64,000 bases of DNA from Aceticella autotrophica (lineage in GTDB: Bacteria > Bacillota > Thermoanaerobacteria > Thermoanaerobacterales > Thermoanaerobacteraceae), in contig NZ_CP060096.1 of the NCBI RefSeq assembly GCF_017357865.1, forward strand, positions 1,240,001 to 1,304,000, given 5' to 3'. Numbering within the stretch: position 1 is the first letter of the stretch; every line of letters starts with the position of its first letter. Shown here piece after piece: positions 1 to 6,450 of this stretch. The translations under genes and the position numbers were made by a program. Under the pieces are notes generated by a model that saw only the letters and a list, made by a program, of their open reading frames with translations, had not been told where the DNA came from and did not search any database.

Positions 1-101
1 GCTACATTATTTTTTAAAACTTTAAAAGCTATAAAAAGAGCTATTATCTGAACAATTATCCATCCACTAATAAAAAATATTCCTTTGCATTTTTTAGACA
101 T
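1..101 (-). CDS. Partial small membrane protein (N-terminal 33 residues)
   Basis: An ATG at 101 is preceded by AAGGAG at a suitable distance and opens a frame that runs off the left edge. It reads MSKKCKGIFF and then one continuous hydrophobic helix (about residues 8-27) ending in Lys/Asn. It starts 15 nt after the stop of the peptide gene at 117-296, so it is probably co-transcribed with it. Position and hydrophobicity suggest an immunity-type membrane protein, but no family is recognisable. Confidence 0.55.
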   Translation of the reverse strand, partial: MSKKCKGIFFISGWIIVQIIALFIAFKVLKNNV

Positions 102-116
102 TTTAACAACTCCTTC

Positions 117-296
117 TTAACTCCTCTTAAAAAAAATTCCTACTGCTCCAACAGTTCCATCTTCTACAGCTCCAGCAGCAGCTGTTGTACCCATCCATAC
201 TCCCAAATCATGAGTAGACCACGTACCAGCATCAATTAGCATCAAATTATCTTCTGTCAATTCCATAAATCCATTCATTGGCATTACAGCTTCCAT
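117..296 (-). CDS. Bacteriocin-like peptide with glycine-type leader
   Basis: A 59-codon gene. Its leader MEAVMPMNGFMELTEDNLML continues to IDAG and is nearly identical to the leaders of the peptides at 906-1175, 5748-5975 and 12295-12495. The Gly-Gly processing site is Ala-Gly here, still compatible with C39-type processing. The predicted core begins TWSTHDLGVWMG and ends in FFKRS; it is Gly/Ala rich and about 35 residues long. An AGGAAGG-like ribosome-binding site precedes the ATG. Unlike its relatives it lacks the repeated leader unit; its upstream DNA carries a 14-bp palindrome instead. Role (antimicrobial or signalling) is inferred from the leader and context. Confidence 0.75.
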   Translation of the reverse strand: MEAVMPMNGFMELTEDNLMLIDAGTWSTHDLGVWMGTTAAAGAVEDGTVGAVGIFFKRS

Positions 297-350
297 CTCT
301 TTACCTTCCTTTCTTTTGACTACAACCGAGCGATTTTCATCATTTTAACC

Positions 351-364
351 TGCCATGCATGGCA
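351..364. promoter_or_regulatory. Perfect 14-bp palindrome upstream of the first peptide gene
   Basis: TGCCATGCATGGCA is fully self-complementary and lies about 55 bp upstream of the peptide start at 296. It could be an operator for a dimeric regulator. The T-run that follows on the plus strand also resembles a short terminator, but no plus-strand gene precedes it. Confidence 0.35.
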
Positions 365-435
365 AATTTTTTATCAACTATACGATATGTAAAAACTGGC
401 TTTTCTTTTTTGCTTTTCCTAAACCTACTACTACG

Positions 436-480
436 TTTTTCTATAGTTTTTATATTTTTTTCCTCCAAACTATAGAAAAA
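436..480 (-). terminator. 14-bp inverted repeat downstream of the 511-831 gene
   Basis: The arms TTTTTCTATAGTTT (436-449) and AAACTATAGAAAAA (467-480) are perfectly complementary around a 17-nt loop. The hairpin lies 31 nt past the stop of the small membrane protein gene and has A/T-rich stem ends, as in a terminator that could act in both directions. Confidence 0.5.
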
Positions 481-510
481 TATAAGGTGGCTTTTTATTT
501 TTCTTGAAAC

Positions 511-831
511 TCAAATTTGAAATATAGTAAGAACTATTGTTAGTAAAACTACTATTGAAATAGCCCAGATAAATCCTATAATTATTTTTTCTTTCACTTC
601 ATCAGGTTGTTTCAATGGGGAATACTTGTAATTCTTAGTGTATACTATATAATTAAGTATTAAAATTACACATGGGTCAAATATCAAAGCTATTACCACT
701 ATAATATTTGTATTAGCAATATTACCTGAAATCAATAAGTACATTAAAAATACCAAAGAAGACAAAACTGAAATTATGGAAATTAAAAAAGTCAAAAAAA
801 ACAATAGTTTTTCCATTTTCTTAGAAGGCAT
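511..831 (-). CDS. Small three-helix membrane protein, possible bacteriocin immunity protein
   Basis: About 106 residues with three hydrophobic segments (roughly residues 10-40, 45-65 and 85-105) and a charged loop between helices 2 and 3 (YSPLKQPDEVKEK). An ATG five codons upstream at 846 is possible, but GAGG lies eight bases before the ATG at 831, so MPSKKMEKLL is the preferred start. It follows the double-glycine peptide gene, separated by a 17-bp hairpin. Small hydrophobic proteins in this position are often self-immunity factors; that is contextual inference and no family is recognised. Confidence 0.6.
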   Translation of the reverse strand: MPSKKMEKLLFFLTFLISIISVLSSLVFLMYLLISGNIANTNIIVVIALIFDPCVILILNYIVYTKNYKYSPLKQPDEVKEKIIIGFIWAISIVVLLTIVLTIFQI

Positions 832-855
832 TTTATCGTACCTCATTTCTTTAGT

Positions 856-893
856 TTTGAGTTATCAGCAAGTAAACTTGCTGATAACTCAAA
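856..893 (-). terminator. 17-bp perfect hairpin between peptide and membrane-protein genes
   Basis: Arms 856-872 and 877-893 are perfectly complementary with the loop TAAA. The hairpin starts 13 nt past the stop of the peptide gene. It lacks a clear U-run, so it may attenuate or stabilise the peptide mRNA relative to the downstream gene. Confidence 0.6.
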
Positions 894-905
894 GTTTCAA
901 TTAGA

Positions 906-1175
906 TTAATGACTAAAACCATAGCCAATTGTTGCACCGCCTATACCAGATGCAGCAACTGTCAAACCTGCAAGTGCAATTTCACCTGATGTTCCAGCTC
1001 CTAAGATAACAGCAACAGGTACAAAAGCAAGTCCAACACTAACCGCTAAAGCTGCAGCTCCTAATACAATGCCTGTACCTGCTGCAACAACAGCCCAATT
1101 AACTCCACCATCAATAACCATTAAGTCTTCTTCTGTCAATTCCATAAATCCATTTAATGGCATTACAGCTTCCAT
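906..1175 (-). CDS. Double-glycine leader bacteriocin-like peptide (89 aa)
   Basis: The leader MEAVMPLNGFMELTEEDLMV is followed by IDGG, then a very hydrophobic Gly/Ala/Val-rich core of about 65 residues ending GYGFSH, typical of class II (two-peptide or Blp-like) bacteriocins. The start at 1175 is chosen because AGGAGG sits at optimal spacing and the paralogues start at the same residue. The frame stays open 31 codons further upstream because the stop of the micro-ORF in repeat unit 1 is lost here. Export would need a C39-peptidase ABC transporter, of which only fragments are visible in this window. Confidence 0.85.
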   Translation of the reverse strand: MEAVMPLNGFMELTEEDLMVIDGGVNWAVVAAGTGIVLGAAALAVSVGLAFVPVAVILGAGTSGEIALAGLTVAASGIGGATIGYGFSH

Positions 1176-1189
1176 CTCTTTCCCTCCTA

Positions 1190-1454
1190 AAATAATTTTA
1201 ATTTTCAGTTTTTCATCCGGATGTTTATTATTTTTCCAATGAAAGATCTTCCAGAAATAATGTAACATTTATTTTTATCTTGTACAAACCTTAAATATTA
1301 TCATTTTTATCCAATTTCATCCGTTTTTTTTTTTTTTTTGAATTATCTCATTCTTACTTTAGTTTACTTTGTTTTTCTTTAATTTTCAAAATTTTTATGT
1401 ATTTTTAAGCCTTTTTGTGATACTATATTTTTATTTTTAACATAAATTTTACAT
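1190..1454 (-). repeat. Repeated leader/promoter unit, copy 1
   Basis: The minus strand carries TTGAAA (1384-1389), a 17-nt spacer and TAAACT (1361-1366), then a 16-nt poly-A tract (1324-1339). A micro-ORF follows from the ATG at 1268 (MLHYFWKIFHWK); in this copy only it reads on into the peptide gene. The unit also contains GGAAGATCTTTC and the palindrome CATCCGGATG. Similar units start near 5996, 8925, 11118 and 13368. The 5' part, where paralogues carry C39 transporter sequence, is cut by the transposon at 1461. Confidence 0.85.
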
Positions 1455-1460
1455 TGATAT
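1455..1460. repeat. Target-site duplication, left copy (TGATAT)
   Basis: TGATAT directly abuts the TGTTATACAG end of the transposon and is repeated at 4854-4859. The paralogous uninterrupted site at 6241-6252 reads ACATTGATATCT, confirming that a single TGATAT was duplicated on insertion. Confidence 0.9.
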
Positions 1461-1641
1461 TGTTATACAGCAAATTATTTCAATATAAAAAATGATATAA
1501 AAAGCAAAATAATTTAACCTTATCCATTATGTAAAGTTAATTAATTTTCATATCCATGTATAAGATTGGTTAATCTTGCCTACAATTATAGAAAAAAATA
1601 ATGGGGCGGTAAAATTAATTACCTCCCCAAGAAAGGTCACA

Positions 1642-2214
1642 ATGATAATTATAGCCTTTCCAATTAAAAATATACATGAATATATCGAAAATAAATCATA
1701 TTTGTACATAGATACACCATCTGGATGCCCTAATTGCAATTACAACGGTAAATTGCACAGGCATGGCTATTACTGCAGGGGTGTCTTTATCGACAATAAT
1801 TGCATAGATATTACCATAGCAAGAGTTATTTGTCCTGTATGCCATAAAACACATGCTTTAATACCGGACTTTTTAGTGCCATATTTCATCTATCCTTTAT
1901 CTGTTATTCTAACTTCCTTGAAAAAAATATTTATCGATGGACATGGCACTACATATGTTGCTGATGAGATCATTAAAGAGTTTAATTTGTCTTTTGTGAA
2001 ACAGCAAAATATCAGTTATTTCAAAATGAGATTTCTCTCGATTATGAATTATATTCACAGCTTTTTTGCTAATTTTCAAGAATACATTGAAACAATGAAC
2101 AGTTTATCACCTAAAACTTTGATAAGCAATATTTATAAATATACAAAAGAAAAGGTAAAGTTTAATTTACACTATTTTGATTTGATGAAAGTACATTTTT
2201 TCAAAAAAGTTTAG
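1642..2214 (+). CDS. Zinc-finger transposon protein, DUF6431-like
   Basis: About 190 residues. The N-terminal half has CPNC, a His-rich stretch (KLHRHGYYCRG) and a second knuckle CPVCHKTH, followed by ALIPDFLVPY and a helical C-terminal half. This layout matches DUF6431-type proteins that accompany DDE transposases in Firmicutes. A TTG at 1576 would extend it, but the ATG at 1642 has AGAAAGG six bases upstream and is preferred. It is the first gene of the element and is separated from the integrase by 230 bp. DNA or RNA binding (target choice or end recognition, as TniQ does in Tn7-like elements) is speculation. Confidence 0.7.
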   Translation: MIIIAFPIKNIHEYIENKSYLYIDTPSGCPNCNYNGKLHRHGYYCRGVFIDNNCIDITIARVICPVCHKTHALIPDFLVPYFIYPLSVILTSLKKIFIDGHGTTYVADEIIKEFNLSFVKQQNISYFKMRFLSIMNYIHSFFANFQEYIETMNSLSPKTLISNIYKYTKEKVKFNLHYFDLMKVHFFKKV

Positions 2215-2317
2215 ACTTAATTCTTGGTAGATTTTTTTTGCTTTTTTGCAAAAGTCATATTTTATCATAATTTAATCGCTATTTTTGACTGTATAATTAT
2301 TTTAATTCGATTAAAAA

Positions 2318-2326
2318 TGTTTAATC
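2318..2326. promoter_or_regulatory. Internal copy of the transposon end motif TGTTTAATC
   Basis: TGTTTAATC, identical to the sub-terminal motifs at 4773 and 4809, occurs about 120 bp upstream of the integrase gene in the non-coding gap 2215-2444. The integrase may bind here to repress its own synthesis. Confidence 0.35.
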
Positions 2327-2444
2327 TGAATTTGTCTATGTAAATTTATCTAATTCGCATTTTATTTCTCCACATAACATTTGTGAATGCACCATCATTA
2401 TCCAGTTAATAATACTTTCAAAGATAATTGAGGAGGCTTTTAGA

Positions 2445-3683
2445 ATGGATAATGATGTTAAACAAAAAATTGCTTATTTTAAATTTTCTTTGATAGCACC
2501 GCTTATCAATGAAAATTACACTCAGGAAACAGCAAAAGAATATATGGAGGTTATTACTTCTAAGGTTTATGATGTGCCTTCGTTAGGTAAAAGAGAATTT
2601 TCTCCTAATACAATTAAGACATGGCTTTACTGTTACAGAAAATATGGATTTGAAGGTCTATATCCTAAAAGCAGATGCGACAAAGGTGCTTCAAGAGTTT
2701 TAACTGATGACATTAAAGCCTATATTAAGAATCTAAAAGTTGATAATCCAAGAAGATCAGCTAAGTCAATCTATCAGGAACTTTTAGTTAAAAAGTTTAT
2801 TGACCTTGATAAGGTATCCTTATCTACAATCCAAAGATATCTTCGAAAAACTAAAATATCTACATCAGCATTGAATACAAAAGACAGGAGAGCTTTTGAA
2901 ATGGAGTATCCTAATGACTGCTGGCAATCTGATATATCTATGGGTCCATACTTAGTTATTAACGGCAAGAAGATTAAGACATACCTTATTGCTTTTCTGG
3001 ATGATTCATCAAGGTTAATAACACATGCAGAATTTTATGAGACAGATAATGTCATATCACTTATTGATGCATACAAAAAAGCTGTTTCAAAAAGAGGTGT
3101 TCCTAAAAAACTATTTGTTGATAACGGCAAGGTATTCCAAAGCGAACAATTGCATTTAATATGTGCATCATTAGGAACGTCTTTATGTTATGCTGAACCG
3201 TATTCGCCAGAATCGAAAGGAAAAATTGAAAGGTTTTTCAGAACATTAAAAGACCAATGGATGTATGGATTTGATTGGCAGAAAATATCTTCCATAGACG
3301 AATTGAATGAGAACTTGAATAAATATATTGAAGGAATATACCATCAAACAGTACATTCATCAATAAATATGAAGCCCATAGAGAAATTCATTAAATATAC
3401 TGACACGATGAAATTCATAGATTCTAAAGAAGAGATTGATAACATATTTCTCTATAGAGTCAAAAGGCGTGTAATTAAAGATGCCACAGTATCAATAGAA
3501 AAAGTCAAATTTGAAGTGCCAATGCAGTATATCGGTGATTATGTAAATATACGATATTATCCAAAATCACTTGATAAAGCATATATTTTTAGTGAAGACG
3601 GCAAACTCTTGCAAACAATACATCCCGTAAACAAAATTGATAATTCTAAGATAAGAAGAAAAGAAATAGACTTTTCTTTGTAA
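2445..3683 (+). CDS. DDE integrase/transposase (rve domain, Mu/Tn7 TnsB-like)
   Basis: A 412-residue transposase. An N-terminal helix-turn-helix region (about 1-130) precedes the RNase H-fold catalytic core. The core shows the triad as the Asp of CWQSDISMG, the Asp of LFVDNGKVF and the Glu of GKIERFFRTL, followed by a Mu-type C-terminal beta-barrel (about 310-400). GAGGAGG lies eight bases before the ATG. It would cut and join the TG/CA ends of the element. It is followed at once by the ATPase gene, as in TnsB-TnsC, MuA-MuB and IstA-IstB pairs. Confidence 0.9.
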   Translation: MDNDVKQKIAYFKFSLIAPLINENYTQETAKEYMEVITSKVYDVPSLGKREFSPNTIKTWLYCYRKYGFEGLYPKSRCDKGASRVLTDDIKAYIKNLKVDNPRRSAKSIYQELLVKKFIDLDKVSLSTIQRYLRKTKISTSALNTKDRRAFEMEYPNDCWQSDISMGPYLVINGKKIKTYLIAFLDDSSRLITHAEFYETDNVISLIDAYKKAVSKRGVPKKLFVDNGKVFQSEQLHLICASLGTSLCYAEPYSPESKGKIERFFRTLKDQWMYGFDWQKISSIDELNENLNKYIEGIYHQTVHSSINMKPIEKFIKYTDTMKFIDSKEEIDNIFLYRVKRRVIKDATVSIEKVKFEVPMQYIGDYVNIRYYPKSLDKAYIFSEDGKLLQTIHPVNKIDNSKIRRKEIDFSL

Positions 3684-3704
3684 ATGAAGAAAGAAGGAAA
3701 AACA

Positions 3705-4508
3705 ATGTTCAATGTATATTATGGATTAACTTTTAATCCATTTTCTAAAGAATGTGATGTAAAATATCACTACAAATCACAGGATTATATACAAGCAATG
3801 AGCAGATTAGAATTTTTAAAAGACAAAAAAGGATTTGGGCTAATAACAGGAGATCCTGGATCTGGTAAGTCATATACACTAAAATGCTTTGTAAATTCTT
3901 TAAATCCTAATATGTACAAGGTTGTATACATACCGATATCAACGCTTACAGTTATGGATTTTTACAAGTATTTGTCCGACGGCTTCGGATTAATACCGAA
4001 GCATAGAAAATGCGATATGTTTCGCCAGATACAGGATGTAATATTAAGCTATCATTCAAAAAACATAACTCCCGTTATCATCGTTGATGAGGCTCAGTTC
4101 ATAAGCAACTCAATCCTTGATGATTTACGCATTATATTTAATTTTGACATGGACACAAAAAATTATGCATTACTTATATTATCAGGACAGACACAATTAA
4201 TTATACAGTTGAATAGACAAGCACATGAAGCATTAAGGCAGCGAATAGTTTTAAATTATTCATTTAAGGGTTTAAACAAAGATGAAACAAAAGAATATAT
4301 AACATCCAGATTAAAATGTGCAAACTGCAATGAAACAATATTTACTGATGACGCAATTGAATTAATATATTCAAGCACAAATGGATATTTAAGAAAAATT
4401 AATTTACTTGCAGAAATGTCAATGATATTAGGAGCTAAAGAAAGTCAAAAAACTATAAATGGCGAGCTAGTATTTAGAGCTCAAAGCGATATAAATATTA
4501 CAGAGTAA
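3705..4508 (+). CDS. AAA+ ATPase, ExeA/TniB-like transposition regulator
   Basis: About 267 residues. Walker A is GDPGSGKSYT (about residues 42-51), Walker B is VIIVDEAQ, and later come a sensor-type LILSGQ and the arginine-rich EALRQRI. The layout matches ExeA/TniB/TnsC-type ATPases, which activate a DDE transposase and deliver it to target DNA. The first ATG after the integrase stop opens MKKEGKT, but AGAAGG stands before the ATG seven codons later, so MFNVYYGLTF is the likely start. The folded RNA region begins only ten bases after its stop. Confidence 0.88.
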   Translation: MFNVYYGLTFNPFSKECDVKYHYKSQDYIQAMSRLEFLKDKKGFGLITGDPGSGKSYTLKCFVNSLNPNMYKVVYIPISTLTVMDFYKYLSDGFGLIPKHRKCDMFRQIQDVILSYHSKNITPVIIVDEAQFISNSILDDLRIIFNFDMDTKNYALLILSGQTQLIIQLNRQAHEALRQRIVLNYSFKGLNKDETKEYITSRLKCANCNETIFTDDAIELIYSSTNGYLRKINLLAEMSMILGAKESQKTINGELVFRAQSDINITE

Positions 4509-4517
4509 TTGTATGTA

Positions 4518-4649
4518 TGAGTGTATCTTCTTCTCCGGAGGGGATAGGGAAATGCAGGGGTGCAACCTGAGCACTTCGGAGAGGGTTGGTGCCATAAAAC
4601 AACTTTCTCCCGGTTCAATCCGGGGGAGAAGATACATTCAAGATGGCAT
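4518..4649 (+). ncRNA. Candidate structured RNA inside the transposon
   Basis: A GC-rich island in AT-rich DNA. P1 pairs 4518-4539 with 4619-4640 (22 continuous pairs, three G-U). P2 pairs 4557-4563 with 4571-4577 (loop AACCTGA). P3 pairs 4578-4588 with 4600-4610 (11 pairs, loop GTGCCATAAAA). The P2 loop AACC can pair with GGTT at 4612-4615, and the P3 loop TGCCAT with ATGGCA at 4643-4648. The seven G-U pairs would become A-C mismatches on the other strand, so the plus strand is favoured. I do not recognise the class. It lies between the ATPase gene and the right end, so it may be the 3' UTR of the transposition operon. Confidence 0.75.
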
Positions 4650-4772
4650 TTACCCAAAAAGCGTAAAACCCAAAAATGAATATCCTTAAAACAATAGGAC
4701 TATGATTTTAGAATAATAGGATCTTGTAGATTGTATAATGTGAATTTTTGAGTAAAAATAATATTTAGTGAT

Positions 4773-4853
4773 TGTTTAATCTTTATACTTTTTTATGATA
4801 AGTCAGCTTGTTTAATCTCTATTTTTTAGGATGTGATATCTTGCTGTTTAACA
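4773..4853. repeat. Right-end repeats of the transposon at 36-bp spacing
   Basis: TGTTTAATC at 4773-4781 and 4809-4817 and the terminal TGTTTAACA at 4845-4853 are spaced exactly 36 bp. A weaker relative, TGTATAATG, is at 4732-4740. At the left end GATATAAAAAGC (1494-1505) resembles the inward-read right-end motif GATTAAACAAGC, so the two ends are asymmetric. Confidence 0.7.
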
Positions 4854-5055
4854 TGATATCTGAAATTTCACTAAAAATATCTTCCGGTTTATTCGCCTTG
4901 ACTCCTTTTGCCGTAAGCCCAAGCTTTTCTGCTGCCTTTATTAACCCATATGCACTTGTTCCCTGCTTATCAGTTCCTGCAGATTCTCGTATTTTTGATA
5001 TAGGTATTTTAAGTCCGTACTGCTTTGATATCGTAGCAAGACATGCAGCACCGCA
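4854..5055 (-). pseudogene. C39 peptidase (bacteriocin ABC transporter) fragment A
   Basis: The minus strand encodes CGAACLATISKQYGLKIP and, further on, GTSAYGLIKAAEKLG and KANKPEDIFSEISDI. This is the start of a C39 peptidase domain, including the catalytic-Cys motif, of bacteriocin-processing ABC transporters. It begins abruptly at the Cys codon, has no start codon, lacks the later His/Asp region, and ends at the transposon. It is the 5' flank of the split repeat unit 1. The fragment 4854-4859 is also the right target-site duplication. Confidence 0.8.
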
Positions 5056-5263
5056 ATTTTATACATATGTAGTGTTTAAATATGTTCATTAGCTATCACT
5101 TTTATCAAAATATACTTTTAATCATATTAAACAATTATTCTTTATATAGTTAAAATTAAATCTTATTTTCTATTTTTTATATCTTTTGCTAATAACACTA
5201 AACAATAATTACAGATAAACAACCTACTAAAAATGGTATAATAAGTTTCAATAAAAAATATTT

Positions 5264-5656
5264 CTAAAGATATTTCTTATCTAAATATTTCACCATTATT
5301 ATTACTAACGTAATTACTATCCACGATATGATCAAGTTAGTATTTGTTAATGGATTTTGTTTTGTATTTATTCCCTCTATAAATGTTAAACTTATAAAAA
5401 GTAAATTTGCCCAATTAATAAGTAACATTCCATAAAACAATTTTCTTATACTTTTTAATCCATTAGTAACATTATAATTGAAAATTGAATAGCCATTTAA
5501 AATAAGTTGTGAGGAAGAAAACATAAGAATTAAAAACGTATATATAAAATCTTTATTAGATATACCATCACCTATAGCTACATCTATAATTAAAACAATA
5601 TTTAATATAATAGTAAGAATCGATAAAGAATAAGTTAGAGGTAATATTTTTTTCAT
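5264..5656 (-). CDS. Four-helix membrane protein, possible immunity protein
   Basis: 130 residues, almost entirely four hydrophobic helices (about 8-28, 36-56, 72-92 and 105-125) joined by short polar loops, with Lys at both ends. AAGGAG precedes the ATG. It follows the double-glycine peptide gene at 5748-5975 by about 90 bp in the same orientation, which suggests a self-immunity role; no family is recognised. Confidence 0.6.
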   Translation of the reverse strand: MKKILPLTYSLSILTIILNIVLIIDVAIGDGISNKDFIYTFLILMFSSSQLILNGYSIFNYNVTNGLKSIRKLFYGMLLINWANLLFISLTFIEGINTKQNPLTNTNLIISWIVITLVIIMVKYLDKKYL

Positions 5657-5747
5657 TTCTAAAAAACTCCTTAAATTTAATATAATTTAATAAAATGAAA
5701 AAAAAATAAAGGTCAACCTTAAATCAAAAATAAATTTTTATATTTTA

Positions 5748-5975
5748 TCAATCCTTTAAACCATGATAAAGCAAATCCCATGAAGTACCTAACCCAAAAT
5801 AGTATGCAGCTACAACTGGAATAGTAATTTCTGGTGCTGCTGCTAATGTTTCAATTGCTACTATATCTCCTAATGCACTTAAACCAACTTCATAATAATT
5901 AACTCCCCCATCCACAGCTATCAAATTATCTTCTGTCAATTCCATAAATCTATTTAATGGCATTACAGCTTCCAT
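5748..5975 (-). CDS. Double-glycine leader bacteriocin-like peptide (75 aa)
   Basis: The leader MEAVMPLNRFMELTEDNLIA continues to VDGG. The core of about 51 residues starts VNYYEVGLSALGDIVAIETL and ends YHGLKD. GGAGG precedes the ATG at 5975. Repeat unit 2 lies directly upstream. The leader is almost identical to that of the 906-1175 gene while the core is unrelated, so the two genes share a promoter and secretion signal but deliver different peptides. Antimicrobial activity is inferred from the leader. Confidence 0.82.
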   Translation of the reverse strand: MEAVMPLNRFMELTEDNLIAVDGGVNYYEVGLSALGDIVAIETLAAAPEITIPVVAAYYFGLGTSWDLLYHGLKD

Positions 5976-5995
5976 CTCTTTCCCTCCTCTCCTTT

Positions 5996-6250
5996 TCGTT
6001 TTTTATCCGGATGTTTATTTCCAATGAAAGATCTTCCAGAAATAATGTAACATTTATTTTTATCTCGTACAAACCTTAAATATTATCATTTTTATCCAAT
6101 TTCATCCGTTTTTTTTTTTTTTTTTTTTTGAATTATCTTATTCTTACTTTATTTTACTCTGTTTTTCTTTAATTTTCAAAATTTTTATGTATTTTTAAGC
6201 CTTTTCATGATACTATATTTTTATTTTTAACATAAATTTTACATTGATAT
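5996..6250 (-). repeat. Repeated leader/promoter unit, copy 2
   Basis: TTGAAA (6174-6179), a 17-nt spacer and TAAAAT (6151-6156) form a sigma-A type promoter on the minus strand. It is followed by a 21-nt poly-A tract (6109-6129) and the micro-ORF 6015-6053 (MLHYFWKIFHWK, stop). The unit joins the C39 fragment at ACATTGATATCT, the intact version of the site where the transposon entered copy 1. Confidence 0.88.
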
Positions 6251-6446
6251 CTGGAATTTCACTAAAAATATCTTCCGGTTTATTCGCCTTGACTCCTTTT
6301 GCCGTAAACCCAAGCTTTTCTGCTACCTTTATTAAGCCATATGCACTTGTTCCATGCTTATCCGTTCCTGCAGTTTCTCTTATTTTTGATATAGGTATTT
6401 TAAGTCCGTACTGCTTTGATATCGTAGCAAGACATGCAGCACCGCA
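6248..6446 (-). pseudogene. C39 peptidase fragment B
   Basis: This is a close paralogue of fragment A: CGAACLATISKQYGLKIP, then GTSAYGLIKVAEKLGF and PEDIFSEIPDI. It again starts abruptly at the Cys of the peptidase motif and has no ATP-binding region. Its end runs directly into repeat unit 2, so transporter sequence was fused to a peptide-gene promoter during duplication. Confidence 0.8.
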
Positions 6447-6450
6447 ATAA

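Larger units (their letters stand above)
1461..4853 (+). mobile_element. Three-gene DDE/AAA+ transposon with TGTTA...TAACA ends
   Basis: The 3,393-bp element is bounded by TGTTATACAGCAA at the left and the inverse of TGTTAAACAGCAA at the right (12 of 13 identical), with the 6-bp duplication TGATAT outside. Cargo in order: zinc-finger protein, DDE integrase, ExeA/TniB-like ATPase and a GC-rich folded region. The right end holds TGTTTAA(T/C)(C/A) at 4773, 4809 and 4845, exactly 36 bp apart, like multiple transposase-binding sites in Tn7/Mu-type ends. The 5'-TG...CA-3' tips fit Mu/Tn7/IS481-type integrases. It interrupts repeat unit 1 and its C39 fragment. All three genes are intact, which suggests recent insertion. 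Confidence 0.9.

Noticed and set aside
4540-4590. TPP riboswitch-like GGGGTGC...CTGAG
   Set aside because: Only short similarity; order and spacing of the conserved TPP elements are not met, and no thiamine gene follows.
4605-4632. tRNA-like T-arm (CCCGGTTCAATCCGGGG) at the right part of the transposon
   Set aside because: The GGTTCAATCC resembles a T-loop, but no acceptor, D or anticodon arms fit, and these bases are better used in the 22-pair closing helix and the AACC/GGTT pairing.
1461-4853. Classification of the transposon as IS21
   Set aside because: IS21 also pairs a DDE integrase with an ATPase, but its ATPase (IstB) is DnaC-like; here it is ExeA/TniB-like, and there is an extra zinc-finger gene and an RNA region.
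4808-6450. Plus-strand frames at 4808-5092 and 6244-6450 as genes
   Set aside because: They are the reverse complement of C39 peptidase fragments; the minus-strand reading gives recognisable protein motifs.
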